Positions 44,901 through 54,268 of a DNA stretch of 64,000 bases are shown here, piece after piece. The stretch spans positions 248,001 through 312,000 of the forward strand of contig JAFLKN010000015.1 in assembly GCA_019163175.1 (NCBI GenBank), written 5' to 3'. A program made the position numbers and the translations under genes. The number at the start of each line of letters is the position of its first letter. Position 1 is the first letter of the stretch. Under the pieces are notes generated by a model. It searched no databases, was not told the origin of the DNA, and saw only the letters and a program-made list of their open reading frames with translations. The DNA is from Prolixibacteraceae bacterium. GTDB taxonomy: Bacteria > Bacteroidota > Bacteroidia > Bacteroidales > Prolixibacteraceae.

Positions 44901-44930
44901 TATACCATCGGGTTAAATGTCAAATTTTAA
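41904..44930 (+). CDS. SusC/RagA-family TonB-dependent outer membrane transporter
   Basis: 1008 residues: Sec signal MKKLFVVLNLLLSVTILFAQ, then a carboxypeptidase-regulatory-like domain (VKGKVTDSANGEPIPGVSVL, residues ~25-105), the plug (VDEVIVVGYGKLNVKDLTSS; GKVPGLQVVSSGGPGDAPTI) and a 22-strand barrel ending in the aromatic VYTIGLNVKF. It is the energised pore that takes oligosaccharides across the outer membrane with the SusD partner encoded 19 bp downstream. First gene of the PUL behind a -7 box. No N-terminal STN domain, which fits control by the nearby regulator and not by an anti-sigma system. Confidence 0.97.
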   Translation: MKKLFVVLNLLLSVTILFAQNPIAVKGKVTDSANGEPIPGVSVLIKGTNTGLITDFDGNYSIQATGNSTLVFSFIGMKTKEVEVNNSTLINVSLETSTEMVDEVIVVGYGKLNVKDLTSSISTIKTEELAKTPTGQTMQALQGKVPGLQVVSSGGPGDAPTIRVRGVGSYPGSENESPLYVVDGMFFDNIDFLNTSDIASVSVLKDASAAAIYGVRAANGVILIETKSGALNQKTEISYDGYYGTQVAQNVLKMANAEQFATMANESGSTADASFILNAMQRYGRSRVNPNVPDVNTDWYKEILRPATIQNHSVNVSGGNQKASYSIGANYFAQEGILKMKNEYERFNLRNKIDFKATDWLTIGGNMIFSNATKYDDEAGAWNQAYFAVPVLPVLDDQNTTAWPKHYANAQNMGYRSGQNPFPTLELSENKLKIRKMLANFYADLELIPKKLNFKTTYNHAFTSLEERYVDLPYFAGNNFQRVDASLTKNAISYSNQIWDNVLTYTDRFGDHSFTAMLGTSYRDEAYHKLNAQGLNFPTDQEQAWYINQADEIPTTGVGDDGKREYGISYFGRVSYNFLDRYLLYGTMRADGSSKYQQKWGYFPTIGAGWVVSEEAFMKDSKAINYLKLRASWGQLGNDKIQASYGATTTTDITTAIGGVKVTGNKTSSTFSSLKWEVTEETNIGATARLFKNHLTVDADYYIRDTKNAAIFVKIPLIGGEVLKNVGVFRNSGIELAMNWSNEISKDFSYNVGLNFSTLKNEVRDLYGQPYIDGGSAEFRQRSMIGEPLLAFFGYKVLGVYQNQADIAADPSAPASAVPGDLKYQDQQVEGEAGYGVINDDDRVILGSYFPNFMYGANLSISYKNFDFSTNIMGQSGNKILNRKRGELIWTSDGNLDADLAINRWHGEGTSNKYPSSAGLRKGWNQKMSDYFVEDGSFFRVQNIQLAYNLKGKHLSGVLIPDSRISLTAERPLTMFKYNGFNPEVANGIDAQTYPIPAVYTIGLNVKF

Positions 44931-44949
44931 TTCTTAAAACGATTATACT

Positions 44950-46482
44950 ATGAAACTAATAAATAAAATATTCGCGCTCACCGCTCTTGTTTCACTATTT
45001 GCAACAACAGCCTGCCAGGATCTTCTGGATGAGCCTGCCGAAAACAAAGAGTTTACGGAAGAAACTGATTATACCCTCACCGCTAACATGATTAAGCCGC
45101 TTCAGGGTATGTATGCCGAATTTTATGCCCGTGGCTGGGAAGATTTCCCGCTGATTTCTGTCAGGGGAGACGATGTGAATGCAGGTGGGCTGGGCGACCA
45201 GCAAGATTATACCGAAACTGATAAATTCAGCTACAACAAAGACTACTGGATGTATAACTCGGTTTGGCAAAATTTATATGCCGATGTTATAACTGCACAT
45301 TCAACAATGAAACAGCTCGAACTTTATAAAGCAAATGCAACCAATAAAGCGGTGGCCGACCAGTACATTGCCGAGGCAAAAACAATGCGAGCCTGGTTGT
45401 TATTAACTCTTTCACGGGTTTGGGGAAACGTTTTTATTCCTCAAAGTTCTGACCCATCGGAACTTCTGGTTGCTGAAGTAGCAACTAAAGATGATGTGAT
45501 GAAACACATTTCGGCTCAGATGGACGAAGCAATTCCATTCTTGCCCAATATGCACCCGAACGAACGCACCGACATCAAGGGTGGAATGACCAAATACACT
45601 GCATTGGCAATTAAAGCCCTGGCAAACCTTGAATTGAAAAATTATCAGGCTGTTGCCGATGCTACATCACAAATCATCAGCTCAGGAGAATTTGCGTTGG
45701 AATCCAGTTTTTACGATTTGTTTAAAATCAAAGGTAAACTGAATACCGAAAATCTTCTGGAATTGCAGTACTCCGACCTGGGGAAAGGTGCTGGCGACAA
45801 TTACGGCTATTTGTATGGCTTCTTCGGCCCGCAGGGTTGGACACCCAAAGTTGCAGGTGCTGGCGATGGTTGGGGATTTTATGAACCTAGTATGAAATAC
45901 ATTAAATTTATGTTGGATCGTGGTGAATCGGTTCGTCTGGAAACAAGCGTCCTATTTACCAATCGCGGTATTGCCGAAATTAAGAAAGATGCAAAATATG
46001 CAACTTTACCAACATGGTTGTTGAATACCACACGCTCAGGTGATAAAATTAACGACTATGCACGTGCCATGTTTGCTAGCGGAAAACATTATCTGCCTTC
46101 ATCGATGCTGACACCCGGCCGTACGGATTATGGTACCAACAAAAATTTCCCGGTTATTCGTTATGCTGAAGTATTACTGATGCACGCTGAAGCCCTTACA
46201 CAGGGAGCAACAAGCTCGACAATGACAGCATTGGCCGCTGTTAATTTAGTAAGATCGCGCGCAAGTTTACCAGCACTCACCGCAGTAACCAACGCTCAGG
46301 TGATGGAAGAAAAATATGCAGAGCTGGCTATGGAATGGGGAACTCGTTATTACGACATGATCCGCCTTGGCAAATACAGCGAATTGACTTACGACGGAAG
46401 AACCTTTACTGAAGCTAAAATCTTCCTGCCTTATCCGCAGGTTCAGGTTGACTTATTACCTGGACTGAAAAGCAAGAACTAA
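44950..46482 (+). CDS. SusD/RagB-family glycan-binding lipoprotein
   Basis: 510 residues. Lipoprotein signal MKLINKIFALTALVSLFATT then AC (lipobox with Cys22) followed by QDLLDEPAENKEF. TPR-rich SusD fold with FTEETDYTLTANMIKPLQGM, TMRAWLLLTLSRVWGNVFIP and the C-terminal AVNLVRSRASLPALTAVTNA, EKYAELAMEWGTRYYDMIRL signature. It forms the lid of the SusC pore and binds the incoming oligosaccharide at the cell surface. Immediately follows susC; ligand is predicted from neighbouring GH144 and GH3 genes to be a beta-1,2-glucan. Confidence 0.96.
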   Translation: MKLINKIFALTALVSLFATTACQDLLDEPAENKEFTEETDYTLTANMIKPLQGMYAEFYARGWEDFPLISVRGDDVNAGGLGDQQDYTETDKFSYNKDYWMYNSVWQNLYADVITAHSTMKQLELYKANATNKAVADQYIAEAKTMRAWLLLTLSRVWGNVFIPQSSDPSELLVAEVATKDDVMKHISAQMDEAIPFLPNMHPNERTDIKGGMTKYTALAIKALANLELKNYQAVADATSQIISSGEFALESSFYDLFKIKGKLNTENLLELQYSDLGKGAGDNYGYLYGFFGPQGWTPKVAGAGDGWGFYEPSMKYIKFMLDRGESVRLETSVLFTNRGIAEIKKDAKYATLPTWLLNTTRSGDKINDYARAMFASGKHYLPSSMLTPGRTDYGTNKNFPVIRYAEVLLMHAEALTQGATSSTMTALAAVNLVRSRASLPALTAVTNAQVMEEKYAELAMEWGTRYYDMIRLGKYSELTYDGRTFTEAKIFLPYPQVQVDLLPGLKSKN

Positions 46483-46511
46483 TTAACTGATCAATTTAAA
46501 ACTTTAGAAAA

Positions 46512-48251
46512 ATGAAAATATTCAAATATGTTTTGGTTGGTTTATTTGCCATCGTTTTTGCAACAGCATGTAACGAAGGAATCGACCCAATATCTGCAGT
46601 AGATCCGGGACCCGACGCAAGCGCTCCGGCAATCACCATCAAATATCCAATCGAAGGAACTAAAATTCAGGTTCCCGAACTCGTCACATCTGTCAACATT
46701 CAGTTTGAAGCAACAGATGATATTGAGCTTAAATCTGTAGCAATTCTTATCGACAATGTTGAAGTTACCAGTTTTGCCACCTTCAAAGATTACCGTCGGC
46801 TAGTTCAGGAATATCTGTACGACAAAGTAACCAATGGCGCTCATAAACTGACAATTAAAGCAACTGATATTGGCGGAAAAGTGACCAGTACCACGGTTAA
46901 TTTCGAAAAGAAACCTCCTTATACTCCGCTCTATGCAGGTGAAACATTCTATATGCCTTTTGATGGCGATTATATGGAAAAGATCAGTTTCAAAGAAGCA
47001 ACAAAGGTTGGTACACCTGCTTTTGCAGGCGAAGCACTTAAAGGCACCAATGCCTATTTGGGAGCTACCGATTCGTACCTGACTTTCCCGTTGACCGGAC
47101 TTACCGGTAATGAGTTCAGTGCTGAGTTCTGGTATAAGTCCAATCCAACACCCGACCGGTCTGGCTTAATTTCAATAAGCCCCGCTGGAGAAGATCGCAC
47201 CAAAGGTTTACGTTTCTTCCGTGAAGGAAGCGCCACCTCTCAACGCTTCAAACTGAATGTTGGTACCGGTGCAGGAGAAACATGGAATGATGGTGGTGTA
47301 ATCACTCTGCCTAACACCAAATGGATTCATCTGGCCTTTACGATTTCGCAAACGGCTTGTGTGATTTACATTAATGGTGCTGTTGCAGCCTCAGTTCCTA
47401 CAGCTAAAATCGATTTTACCGGATGTACAAGTATCTCGATTGCTTCGGGTGCACCAAACTTTGCATACTGGGATCACAAATCAGATTTAAGTAAATACGA
47501 CGAAATGCGCTTCTTCAACCGGGCATTGACCGGCGATGAAATTCAGGCCATTATTCAGAACGACTCTCCTTATGTTGCAAAATACAGTGGAGAAGTATTC
47601 TATATGCCTTTCGAAGGAAATTACAAGGAATTGAATTCCAACACAACTGCTTCGAAAGTAGGAACACCAACATTTGCTGACGGAAAAGTTGGTAAAGCTT
47701 ATGCAGGCGCTACCGATTCGTACCTGACATTCCCAACCACCAACCTGGTTAAAACTTCTGAAGTGAGTGCCGTTTTCTGGATGAAAGTGAATGCTTCGCC
47801 GGACCGTGCAGGTATTTTAACACTTGGTCCTGAAGATAAGACCAACGCTGGCTATCCGGCTTTACAGAACAAGCGTACAAGTGGATTCCGTTTCTTCCGC
47901 GAAGGAAGTGCAACCTCGCAACAGTTCAAAGTAAATGTTGGATTGGGAGGTACGAACGAAAGCTGGAACGATGGTGGTAAAATTGATCCTTCGGCTGGCG
48001 AATGGGTACACATGGCGTTTACAGTTTCCGGATCGAAAAGTATCATCTACATCAATGGTGAGTTGGCCCGCGAATCTGCATTGACTGCAATTGATTGGAC
48101 AGGCTGCGACCTGCTGTCGATCATGTCGGGTATTCCACGATTCACAGAATGGGGACATAAATCTGATTTAAGCCTGATGGACGAGCTGCGTATTTTTAAT
48201 AAAGCGCTCTCTCAGGACGATATAAAAACAATTATGAACGCGGAGAAATAG
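46512..48251 (+). CDS. LamG-repeat surface lipoprotein, likely glycan-binding (SGBP)
   Basis: 579 residues. Lipobox FATAC near residue 20, an Ig-like domain (~35-135, SAPAITIKYPIEGTKIQVPE), then two tandem concanavalin-like LamG domains that are clear duplicates: YAGETFYMPFDGDY ... ATDSYLTFPLTGL ... RFFREGSATSQRFKLNVGTG and YSGEVFYMPFEGNY ... ATDSYLTFPTTNL ... RFFREGSATSQQFKVNVGLG. No catalytic motif is apparent. In the position right after SusD, such lipoproteins usually act as surface glycan-binding proteins. 29 bp separate it from susD and a terminator follows, closing the transport part of the PUL. Confidence 0.85.
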   Translation: MKIFKYVLVGLFAIVFATACNEGIDPISAVDPGPDASAPAITIKYPIEGTKIQVPELVTSVNIQFEATDDIELKSVAILIDNVEVTSFATFKDYRRLVQEYLYDKVTNGAHKLTIKATDIGGKVTSTTVNFEKKPPYTPLYAGETFYMPFDGDYMEKISFKEATKVGTPAFAGEALKGTNAYLGATDSYLTFPLTGLTGNEFSAEFWYKSNPTPDRSGLISISPAGEDRTKGLRFFREGSATSQRFKLNVGTGAGETWNDGGVITLPNTKWIHLAFTISQTACVIYINGAVAASVPTAKIDFTGCTSISIASGAPNFAYWDHKSDLSKYDEMRFFNRALTGDEIQAIIQNDSPYVAKYSGEVFYMPFEGNYKELNSNTTASKVGTPTFADGKVGKAYAGATDSYLTFPTTNLVKTSEVSAVFWMKVNASPDRAGILTLGPEDKTNAGYPALQNKRTSGFRFFREGSATSQQFKVNVGLGGTNESWNDGGKIDPSAGEWVHMAFTVSGSKSIIYINGELARESALTAIDWTGCDLLSIMSGIPRFTEWGHKSDLSLMDELRIFNKALSQDDIKTIMNAEK

Positions 48252-48286
48252 TTTGGTTAAAAGAGAAAAGGTAGATTTATCCGTGT

Positions 48287-48330
48287 ATAAGAAAGGCTGC
48301 TCACTAAACAGTCGGGCAGCCTTTTCTTAT
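48287..48330 (+). terminator. Hairpin terminator after the SusC-SusD-LamG unit
   Basis: ATAAGAAAGGCTGC (48287-48300) pairs with GCAGCCTTTTCTTAT (48316-48330) across a 15-nt loop; the right arm contains its own T-rich run. It separates the transport genes from the enzyme genes and may be partly leaky, giving more transporter than enzyme mRNA. Confidence 0.8.
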
Positions 48331-48382
48331 ATTTAAAAACCTCAAGCTGTTTCGGTCCGATTATTCAATTAAAGATATTCTG

Positions 48383-50380
48383 ATGAGTTTCATAAAGAAT
48401 CAAGTCGTTGCGTTGGTCTTTCTTTTCGGTTTGGTAATCGGATTTTCGTGCTCCGAGAAAACTCCGGATGAAGAGATTCCATCGGCTATCGAGTTGCTCT
48501 CGGTAAATGTGGGCATTAAAATGCTCTCGCTTACCGAAGAAAATAAAGATTTGCCGACCGATCAGACTATCATGATCCGGTTCAAAGCTGCGCTAGACAC
48601 CGCTTCGGTGAGGCAAAGCACACGGCTGACCGACAAAAATGCAGTTGTGGTTCCTTATAAACTCACATTTCTTGATAATAACTCCACCGTTTCGCTGGTT
48701 CCATCCAAAGTATTAACGGTAAATTCAGTTTATACATTAACGATTTCAAACCTGCTCAAAGGCAAAAAGAAAGAAACTTTTGCAGGTCTTTCGGTTTCGT
48801 TTAAAACCCTTTTACCGGCATTGATTGTTCAAACCATGACGATCGATTCAAAAGTTTATTATCCGGCCATCCGAATGCTTGACATTGCCCTCGAACCTGA
48901 AATCAAACTAAACTTTTCGGATGCGGTAACTTTAAGCGATATCACATCGAAAGTAAATTTATCGCAGGGAACAGCCAGCCAAAAACTAGTATTTACGGCC
49001 TCTGCCGATAAAAAATCGTACACCATAAAACCAGAGTCGAAGCTGAAAGGACTTGCCAAATTCAAGCTCGAAATTTCACCAACATTGGTCTCAGAAAACG
49101 GGCATCCTTACGAAGGATTTTCAGGATATTTCTACACGAAACCCGATCCAACACCCAAATTTCCCTTAGTTTCCGACAACGAACTGCTTACCTTGGTTCA
49201 GAGGCAAACTTTCAGGTATTTCTGGGACTTTGGCCATCCCACAAGCGGATTGGCCCGCGAGCGAAACACTTCAGGAGATATTGTTACCACAGGTGGCTCG
49301 GGATTTGGCCTGATGGCAATGGTGGTTGCTATGGAGCGAGGCTTTATAACCCGCACCGAAGGGGTTGACCGGTTAAAAAAGATCGTCGATTTTTTGTCTA
49401 CAGCCGATCGCTTTCACGGAGCATGGCCGCATTGGTTGAATGGAGTAACAGGCAAAGTACAGCCTTTCAGCACCAAAGACAATGGTGGCGATCTGGTTGA
49501 AACTTCGTATCTGGTGGCCGGACTTTTAACGGTGCGACAGTACCTGAATTCAACGGTTCCCGGCGAAAAATACCTGATTGATAAAATCAACGACCTGAAT
49601 AAATCGGTTGAGTGGGACTGGTATACCAAAGAGGCAAGCAAAGTGCTCTACTGGCACTGGTCGCCCAACTACGGATGGGAAATGAACCACCAGATTAAGG
49701 GCTACAACGAAGCGCTGATCACCTATATCATGGCTGCTTCATCGCCTACTCATACAATTACAGCTGATGTATATGATCAGGGTTGGGCAGGCAGCGGAGC
49801 CATTAAAAACGGAAAAAGTTTTTATGGAATAAAACTTCCGTTGGGCTACGATTACGGCGGACCTTTGTTTTTTGCGCAGTATTCCTTTTTGGGAATCAAT
49901 CCAAGCGAACTATCGGATAAATATGCCAACTATTTGGAGCAAAATGTAAATCATTCACTCATCAACCGGGCGCACTGCATCAACAATCCAAATAATTTTG
50001 TCGGGTACAGTGCCAGTTGCTGGGGCTTGACAGCCAGTGACAACAACACAGGCTATTCGGCTCATTCGCCAACCAACGACCTGGGCATAATTTCGCCAAC
50101 GGCAGCAATTTCTTCAATTCCTTATACCCCAACCGAATCGCTTGAGGCGGTTAAATTTTTCTATTATACGCTCGGTGACCGCTTGTGGGGCGAATATGGT
50201 TTTTACGATGCCGTCAATCTGACTGAAGACTGGACAGCGACCTCAACATTAGCTATTGATCAGGGACCAATCATTGTAATGATTGAAAATTACCGGACCG
50301 GCCTGATTTGGAAACTACTGATGTCATGCCCTGAAGTTCAGAGTGGGTTGACCAAATTGGGATTTACCTATAAATTATAA
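48383..50380 (+). CDS. GH144-type glycoamylase-domain protein with N-terminal Ig-like domains
   Basis: 665 residues. Lipoprotein-like N-terminus (VALVFLFGLVIGFSC, Cys near 23), two Big_5/Ig-like domains (PTDQTIMIRFKAALDTASVR; EPEIKLNFSDAVTLSDITSK), then an (alpha/alpha)6 glycoamylase domain from ~265: TFRYFWDFGHPTSGLARER, GSGFGLMAMVVAMERGFITR, RFHGAWPHWLNGVTGKVQPF, KDNGGDLVETSYLVAG, YWHWSPNYGWEMNHQIKGYN and GPIIVMIENYRTGLIWKL. Known members of this Pfam domain in CAZy family GH144 are endo-beta-1,2-glucanases or related beta-1,2-glucan enzymes. Probably surface exposed, cutting the polymer to sophoro-oligosaccharides. Substrate is inferred from family. Confidence 0.9.
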   Translation: MSFIKNQVVALVFLFGLVIGFSCSEKTPDEEIPSAIELLSVNVGIKMLSLTEENKDLPTDQTIMIRFKAALDTASVRQSTRLTDKNAVVVPYKLTFLDNNSTVSLVPSKVLTVNSVYTLTISNLLKGKKKETFAGLSVSFKTLLPALIVQTMTIDSKVYYPAIRMLDIALEPEIKLNFSDAVTLSDITSKVNLSQGTASQKLVFTASADKKSYTIKPESKLKGLAKFKLEISPTLVSENGHPYEGFSGYFYTKPDPTPKFPLVSDNELLTLVQRQTFRYFWDFGHPTSGLARERNTSGDIVTTGGSGFGLMAMVVAMERGFITRTEGVDRLKKIVDFLSTADRFHGAWPHWLNGVTGKVQPFSTKDNGGDLVETSYLVAGLLTVRQYLNSTVPGEKYLIDKINDLNKSVEWDWYTKEASKVLYWHWSPNYGWEMNHQIKGYNEALITYIMAASSPTHTITADVYDQGWAGSGAIKNGKSFYGIKLPLGYDYGGPLFFAQYSFLGINPSELSDKYANYLEQNVNHSLINRAHCINNPNNFVGYSASCWGLTASDNNTGYSAHSPTNDLGIISPTAAISSIPYTPTESLEAVKFFYYTLGDRLWGEYGFYDAVNLTEDWTATSTLAIDQGPIIVMIENYRTGLIWKLLMSCPEVQSGLTKLGFTYKL

Positions 50381-50405
50381 GCATAATGCTTTAAAGATTA
50401 GAACC

Positions 50406-51767
50406 ATGAACAAAAAAACACAAATAATTACCCTGATATTTCTTTTGCTTGGCGGTTGGATGATCTCGTGCAAAAACCTGGCAAAAACAAATAAAAAGGA
50501 GGAATCAAAAGCTCAGCTATCTGACGATTCTCTGCTGACTAAAATTCAACACCAGACTTTTCAGTATTTCTGGGACGGTGCTGAACCTACTTCGGGAATG
50601 GCTTGTGAACGTATTCATATGGATGGAAATTATCCGGAAAACGATCAGGCAGTGGTTACCCTTGGAGGATCTGGTTTTGGCGTAATGGCCATTTTGGTTG
50701 GAATTGAGCGTGGTTTTATTACCCGTGAAGAAGGTCTTGCCCGATTTCAAAAAATTGTGGGTTACCTTTCTAAAGCCGACCGCTTTCACGGCGCCTGGCC
50801 GCATTGGTTAAATGGCCCAACGGGTAAAGTAAAACCATTTGGTAAAAAAGATAATGGTGGCGATTTAGTCGAAACAGCATTTATGATTCAGGGACTTTTA
50901 ACAGTTGCAGAATATTTCAAAACCGGAAATGAGGCCGAAAAACAGTTGGCTGCCGATATTGATAAGCTTTGGCGCGAAGTGGAATGGAGCTGGTACACCC
51001 AAGGGAAAGATGTATTATACTGGCACTGGTCGCCCGAATACAACTGGGAAATGAATTTTCCGGTTGGTGGTTACAACGAGTGTCTCATCATGTATGTTTT
51101 GGCGGCCTCCTCACCAACTTTCCCAATTAAGCCCGAAGTTTACCACAAAGGTTGGGCACTGAACGGAGCCATTGCCAAAGATACAGTTTACTATGGCCTG
51201 AATACCGTCCTGAATTTTTATGAACATGGTAACGATCCTACCGGACCGCTTTTCTGGGCGCATTATTCCTACCTTGGACTGAATCCGAATGGGCTGATCG
51301 ACAAATATGCTGATTACTGGAAACTGAACCAGAATCATGCATTGATCCATTACAAATATGCGCTAGACAATCCGAAAAAATTTGAAGGTTACGGCGAGAA
51401 ACAATGGGGAATGACTTCCAGTTATTCTATGAATGGCTATGCAGGGCATCATCCGGGCGGAGAAGATTTGGGCGTAATTTCACCAACAGCAGCATTGTCA
51501 TCTTTCCCTTACACACCAACCGAATCGATGCAATTTGCCAAATACCTGTACCTCGAAGCTGATTCGCTGATTGGCAAATACGGACCATACGATGCTTATA
51601 GTCATTCCAGTAAATGGGTTTTGCCACACTACCTGGCTATCGATCAGGGCCCAATTCCGGTGATGATCGAAAACTACCGCACTGGCTTACTCTGGAACCT
51701 TTTCATGAAAAATGAAGACGTAAAAGGCGGATTGAAAAAACTGGGATTCAGTTTTCCGGAGAAATAA
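50406..51767 (+). CDS. Second GH144-type glycoamylase-domain enzyme
   Basis: 453 residues, a tandem paralogue of the preceding gene (25 bp apart) without the Ig-like domains. Lipoprotein signal ITLIFLLLGGWMISC followed by KNLAKTNKKEE. Domain motifs repeat those of the first copy: TFQYFWDGAEPTSGMACERI, RFHGAWPHWLNGPTGKVKPF, KDNGGDLVETAFMIQGLLTV, YWHWSPEYNWEMNFPVGGYN, GPIPVMIENYRTGLLWNLFM. The active-site loop after TSGMACERI carries an insertion (HMDGNYPENDQA) absent from the first copy. It may act on shorter chains in the periplasm while the first works at the surface. Confidence 0.9.
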   Translation: MNKKTQIITLIFLLLGGWMISCKNLAKTNKKEESKAQLSDDSLLTKIQHQTFQYFWDGAEPTSGMACERIHMDGNYPENDQAVVTLGGSGFGVMAILVGIERGFITREEGLARFQKIVGYLSKADRFHGAWPHWLNGPTGKVKPFGKKDNGGDLVETAFMIQGLLTVAEYFKTGNEAEKQLAADIDKLWREVEWSWYTQGKDVLYWHWSPEYNWEMNFPVGGYNECLIMYVLAASSPTFPIKPEVYHKGWALNGAIAKDTVYYGLNTVLNFYEHGNDPTGPLFWAHYSYLGLNPNGLIDKYADYWKLNQNHALIHYKYALDNPKKFEGYGEKQWGMTSSYSMNGYAGHHPGGEDLGVISPTAALSSFPYTPTESMQFAKYLYLEADSLIGKYGPYDAYSHSSKWVLPHYLAIDQGPIPVMIENYRTGLLWNLFMKNEDVKGGLKKLGFSFPEK

Positions 51768-51858
51768 TTAGATTTTTCAGTCCCAATCACAGTGTTCAGT
51801 TTTTAATTGATTTTGAGCAGTGGATATTCAGTATTGGATATTTAAAAAAATTTTGAGC

Positions 51859-54156
51859 ATGAAAACACCAACATACCTATTAATTATACTGGCTTTATGG
51901 GCATCAATCCTGATGTCGTGCAATCAGAAACAGACTACCGATGGAGATAAGCAGATGAACGACCTTATTGACGATCTGATTGGGAAAATGACGCTCGAAG
52001 AAAAGCTCGGGCAGCTCAACCTGCCGGCATCTGGCGATATTACTACCGGATCGGTCAGTAGTTCCAACATTGCCGAAAAAATTAAAGAAGGTAAAGTTGG
52101 CGGACTTTTCAACATTAAATCCGTTGAAAAAATACGCGCTGTTCAGCAAATTGCCATGGAGCAAAGTCGCCTTAAGATTCCGCTGATTTTCGGGATGGAC
52201 GTCATTCACGGCTACCAGACTTTGTTCCCCATTCCGTTGGGAATGTCGTGCAGTTGGGATATGGAACTGATTGAAAAAAGTGCCCGGCTTGCCGCGCAGG
52301 AAGCCAGTGCCGATGGAATTTGCTGGACCTTTTCACCTATGGTTGATATTGCCCGCGATCCACGCTGGGGGCGAGTTTCCGAAGGTTCTGGTGAAGATGC
52401 TTACCTCGGTTCGCAAATTGCACGAGCGATGGTAAAAGGCTATCAGGGTGACGACCTGAGTAAAAACAATACGATTTTGGCTTGCGTCAAACATTTTGCA
52501 TTGTATGGTGCTGCCGAGGCTGGTCGCGATTACAACACCACCGACATGAGCCGAATCCGCATGTACAACGAATATCTACCTCCATACAAAGCTGCTCTTG
52601 AAGCTGGCGCTGGCAGCGTGATGGCATCGTTTAACGAGATCGACGGAATTCCGGCTACCGCCAACAAGTGGCTACTAACCGATCTATTGCGCCAGAAATG
52701 GGGTTTCAACGGGTTTGTTGTGACTGATTACACCGGTATTCTGGAAATGGTCGATCACGGGTTGGGTAATTTGAAAGAGGTTTCGACACTTGCGCTGAAA
52801 GCTGGAGTTGACATGGACATGGTGAGTGATGGTTTACCCGGAACCCTGAAACAGGCTCTGGATGAAGGAAAAATAACTCAGCAGGAAATCGATCAGGCTT
52901 GTCGCCGGATTCTGGAAGCCAAATACAAGCTTGGCTTATTCGAAGATCCATACCGCTATTGCGATGTTAATCGCGCCAAAAACGAAATTTTTACTCCCGA
53001 AAACCGGCAGGTTGCCCGCGAAGTTGCTGCACAAACTTTTGTCCTCCTGAAAAACGACAACCAAACATTGCCACTTCAGCATACAAAAACCATTGCCTTG
53101 ATTGGACCGCTGGCCGATAACCGCGAAAATATGCCCGGCACCTGGAGTGTTGCCGGCGATTTTTCAAAATCGGTATCACTGCTCGACGGTTTGAAAAATG
53201 CTCTCGGAAATGAAACAAATATCCTATATGCCATGGGAACCAATGTGGTGCGCAATCCGGAACTCGATGCACGCATCAGCATTTTTGGGAAACCAACCAA
53301 ATGGGATAAGCGGTCGCAAAAAGAAATGATTGCCGAAGCTGTTGCCGCAGCAAAAAAATCAGATGTAGTTGTTGCTGCCGTTGGCGAATCGTCTGAAATG
53401 AGCGGTGAAGCTTCAAGCCGGTCAGACATCAGCCTTCCGGAGAACCAGAAAGAATTACTGGAAGCCCTACTTGCCACCGGGAAACCTTTAGTGATGGTGC
53501 TGTTTACAGGCCGCCCGCTAACCATCAGTTGGGAAAAAGCGAATGTGCCGGCTATCCTGAACGTGTGGTTTGCCGGTACCGAAGCCGGAAATGCCATTGC
53601 CGATGTGTTATTGGGCAAAGTCAATCCTTCCGGAAAACTGAGTGCAACTTTCCCGCAAAACGTTGGACAGATTCCAATTTTCTACAACCACAAAAATACA
53701 GGGCGACCGCTGGCTGAAGGCAAATGGTTCACTAAATTCCGTTCCAATTACCTCGACATTCCGAACGAGCCACTTTTCCCGTTTGGCTTCGGGTTGAGCT
53801 ACTCCACTTTCGATTATAAGAACCTAAAATTATCCGATTCAAGCCTTACCGCTGAAGGACAAATAAAGGTTTCTGTTGATGTAACCAACTCCGGAAATTA
53901 TGATGGGGCAGAGGTCGTTCAGTTGTACATCCGTGATATGGTAGGCAGTGTAACTCGTCCGGTGAAAGAACTAAAAGGCTTTCAGAAAATATTCTTAAAA
54001 AAAGGAGAAACCCGCACCATTGAATTTACCCTGACCGAAAAAGACCTGCTTTTCTACAACAGCGAACTGAAATTTGTGAGCGAACCCGGCGATTTCAAAG
54101 TGTTTGTAGGAACCAGTTCGGCCAGTACCCTCGAAGCCGGTTTTGTGTTGAAATGA
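51859..54156 (+). CDS. GH3 beta-glucosidase (lipoprotein)
   Basis: Start set at 51859 (MKTPTYLLIILALWASILMS then C, a lipobox); the frame extends back to 51820 without homology. 765 residues in the usual GH3 order: TIM barrel with KIPLIFGMDVIHGYQTLFPI, SPMVDIARDPRWGRVSEGSG, nucleophile Asp in GFVVTDYTGILEMVDHG; alpha/beta sandwich with acid/base Glu in SSEMSGEASSRSDISLP; and a fibronectin-III-like C-terminal domain (DGAEVVQLYIRDMVGSVTRP). It releases glucose from non-reducing ends. Beside GH144 enzymes it is expected to split beta-1,2-linked glucose dimers and oligomers in the periplasm, as known for a GH3/GH144 pair in Bacteroides. Confidence 0.95.
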   Translation: MKTPTYLLIILALWASILMSCNQKQTTDGDKQMNDLIDDLIGKMTLEEKLGQLNLPASGDITTGSVSSSNIAEKIKEGKVGGLFNIKSVEKIRAVQQIAMEQSRLKIPLIFGMDVIHGYQTLFPIPLGMSCSWDMELIEKSARLAAQEASADGICWTFSPMVDIARDPRWGRVSEGSGEDAYLGSQIARAMVKGYQGDDLSKNNTILACVKHFALYGAAEAGRDYNTTDMSRIRMYNEYLPPYKAALEAGAGSVMASFNEIDGIPATANKWLLTDLLRQKWGFNGFVVTDYTGILEMVDHGLGNLKEVSTLALKAGVDMDMVSDGLPGTLKQALDEGKITQQEIDQACRRILEAKYKLGLFEDPYRYCDVNRAKNEIFTPENRQVAREVAAQTFVLLKNDNQTLPLQHTKTIALIGPLADNRENMPGTWSVAGDFSKSVSLLDGLKNALGNETNILYAMGTNVVRNPELDARISIFGKPTKWDKRSQKEMIAEAVAAAKKSDVVVAAVGESSEMSGEASSRSDISLPENQKELLEALLATGKPLVMVLFTGRPLTISWEKANVPAILNVWFAGTEAGNAIADVLLGKVNPSGKLSATFPQNVGQIPIFYNHKNTGRPLAEGKWFTKFRSNYLDIPNEPLFPFGFGLSYSTFDYKNLKLSDSSLTAEGQIKVSVDVTNSGNYDGAEVVQLYIRDMVGSVTRPVKELKGFQKIFLKKGETRTIEFTLTEKDLLFYNSELKFVSEPGDFKVFVGTSSASTLEAGFVLK

Positions 54157-54268
54157 TTTCTTCAAACACGAAGGCATCATAACACGAAGAAATATTTTTA
54201 ATTCCGGTGGATTAATGTCTTCATGTTAAGTCGTATTTTTGAGGAGAACTATATCAAAACCTAATCCA

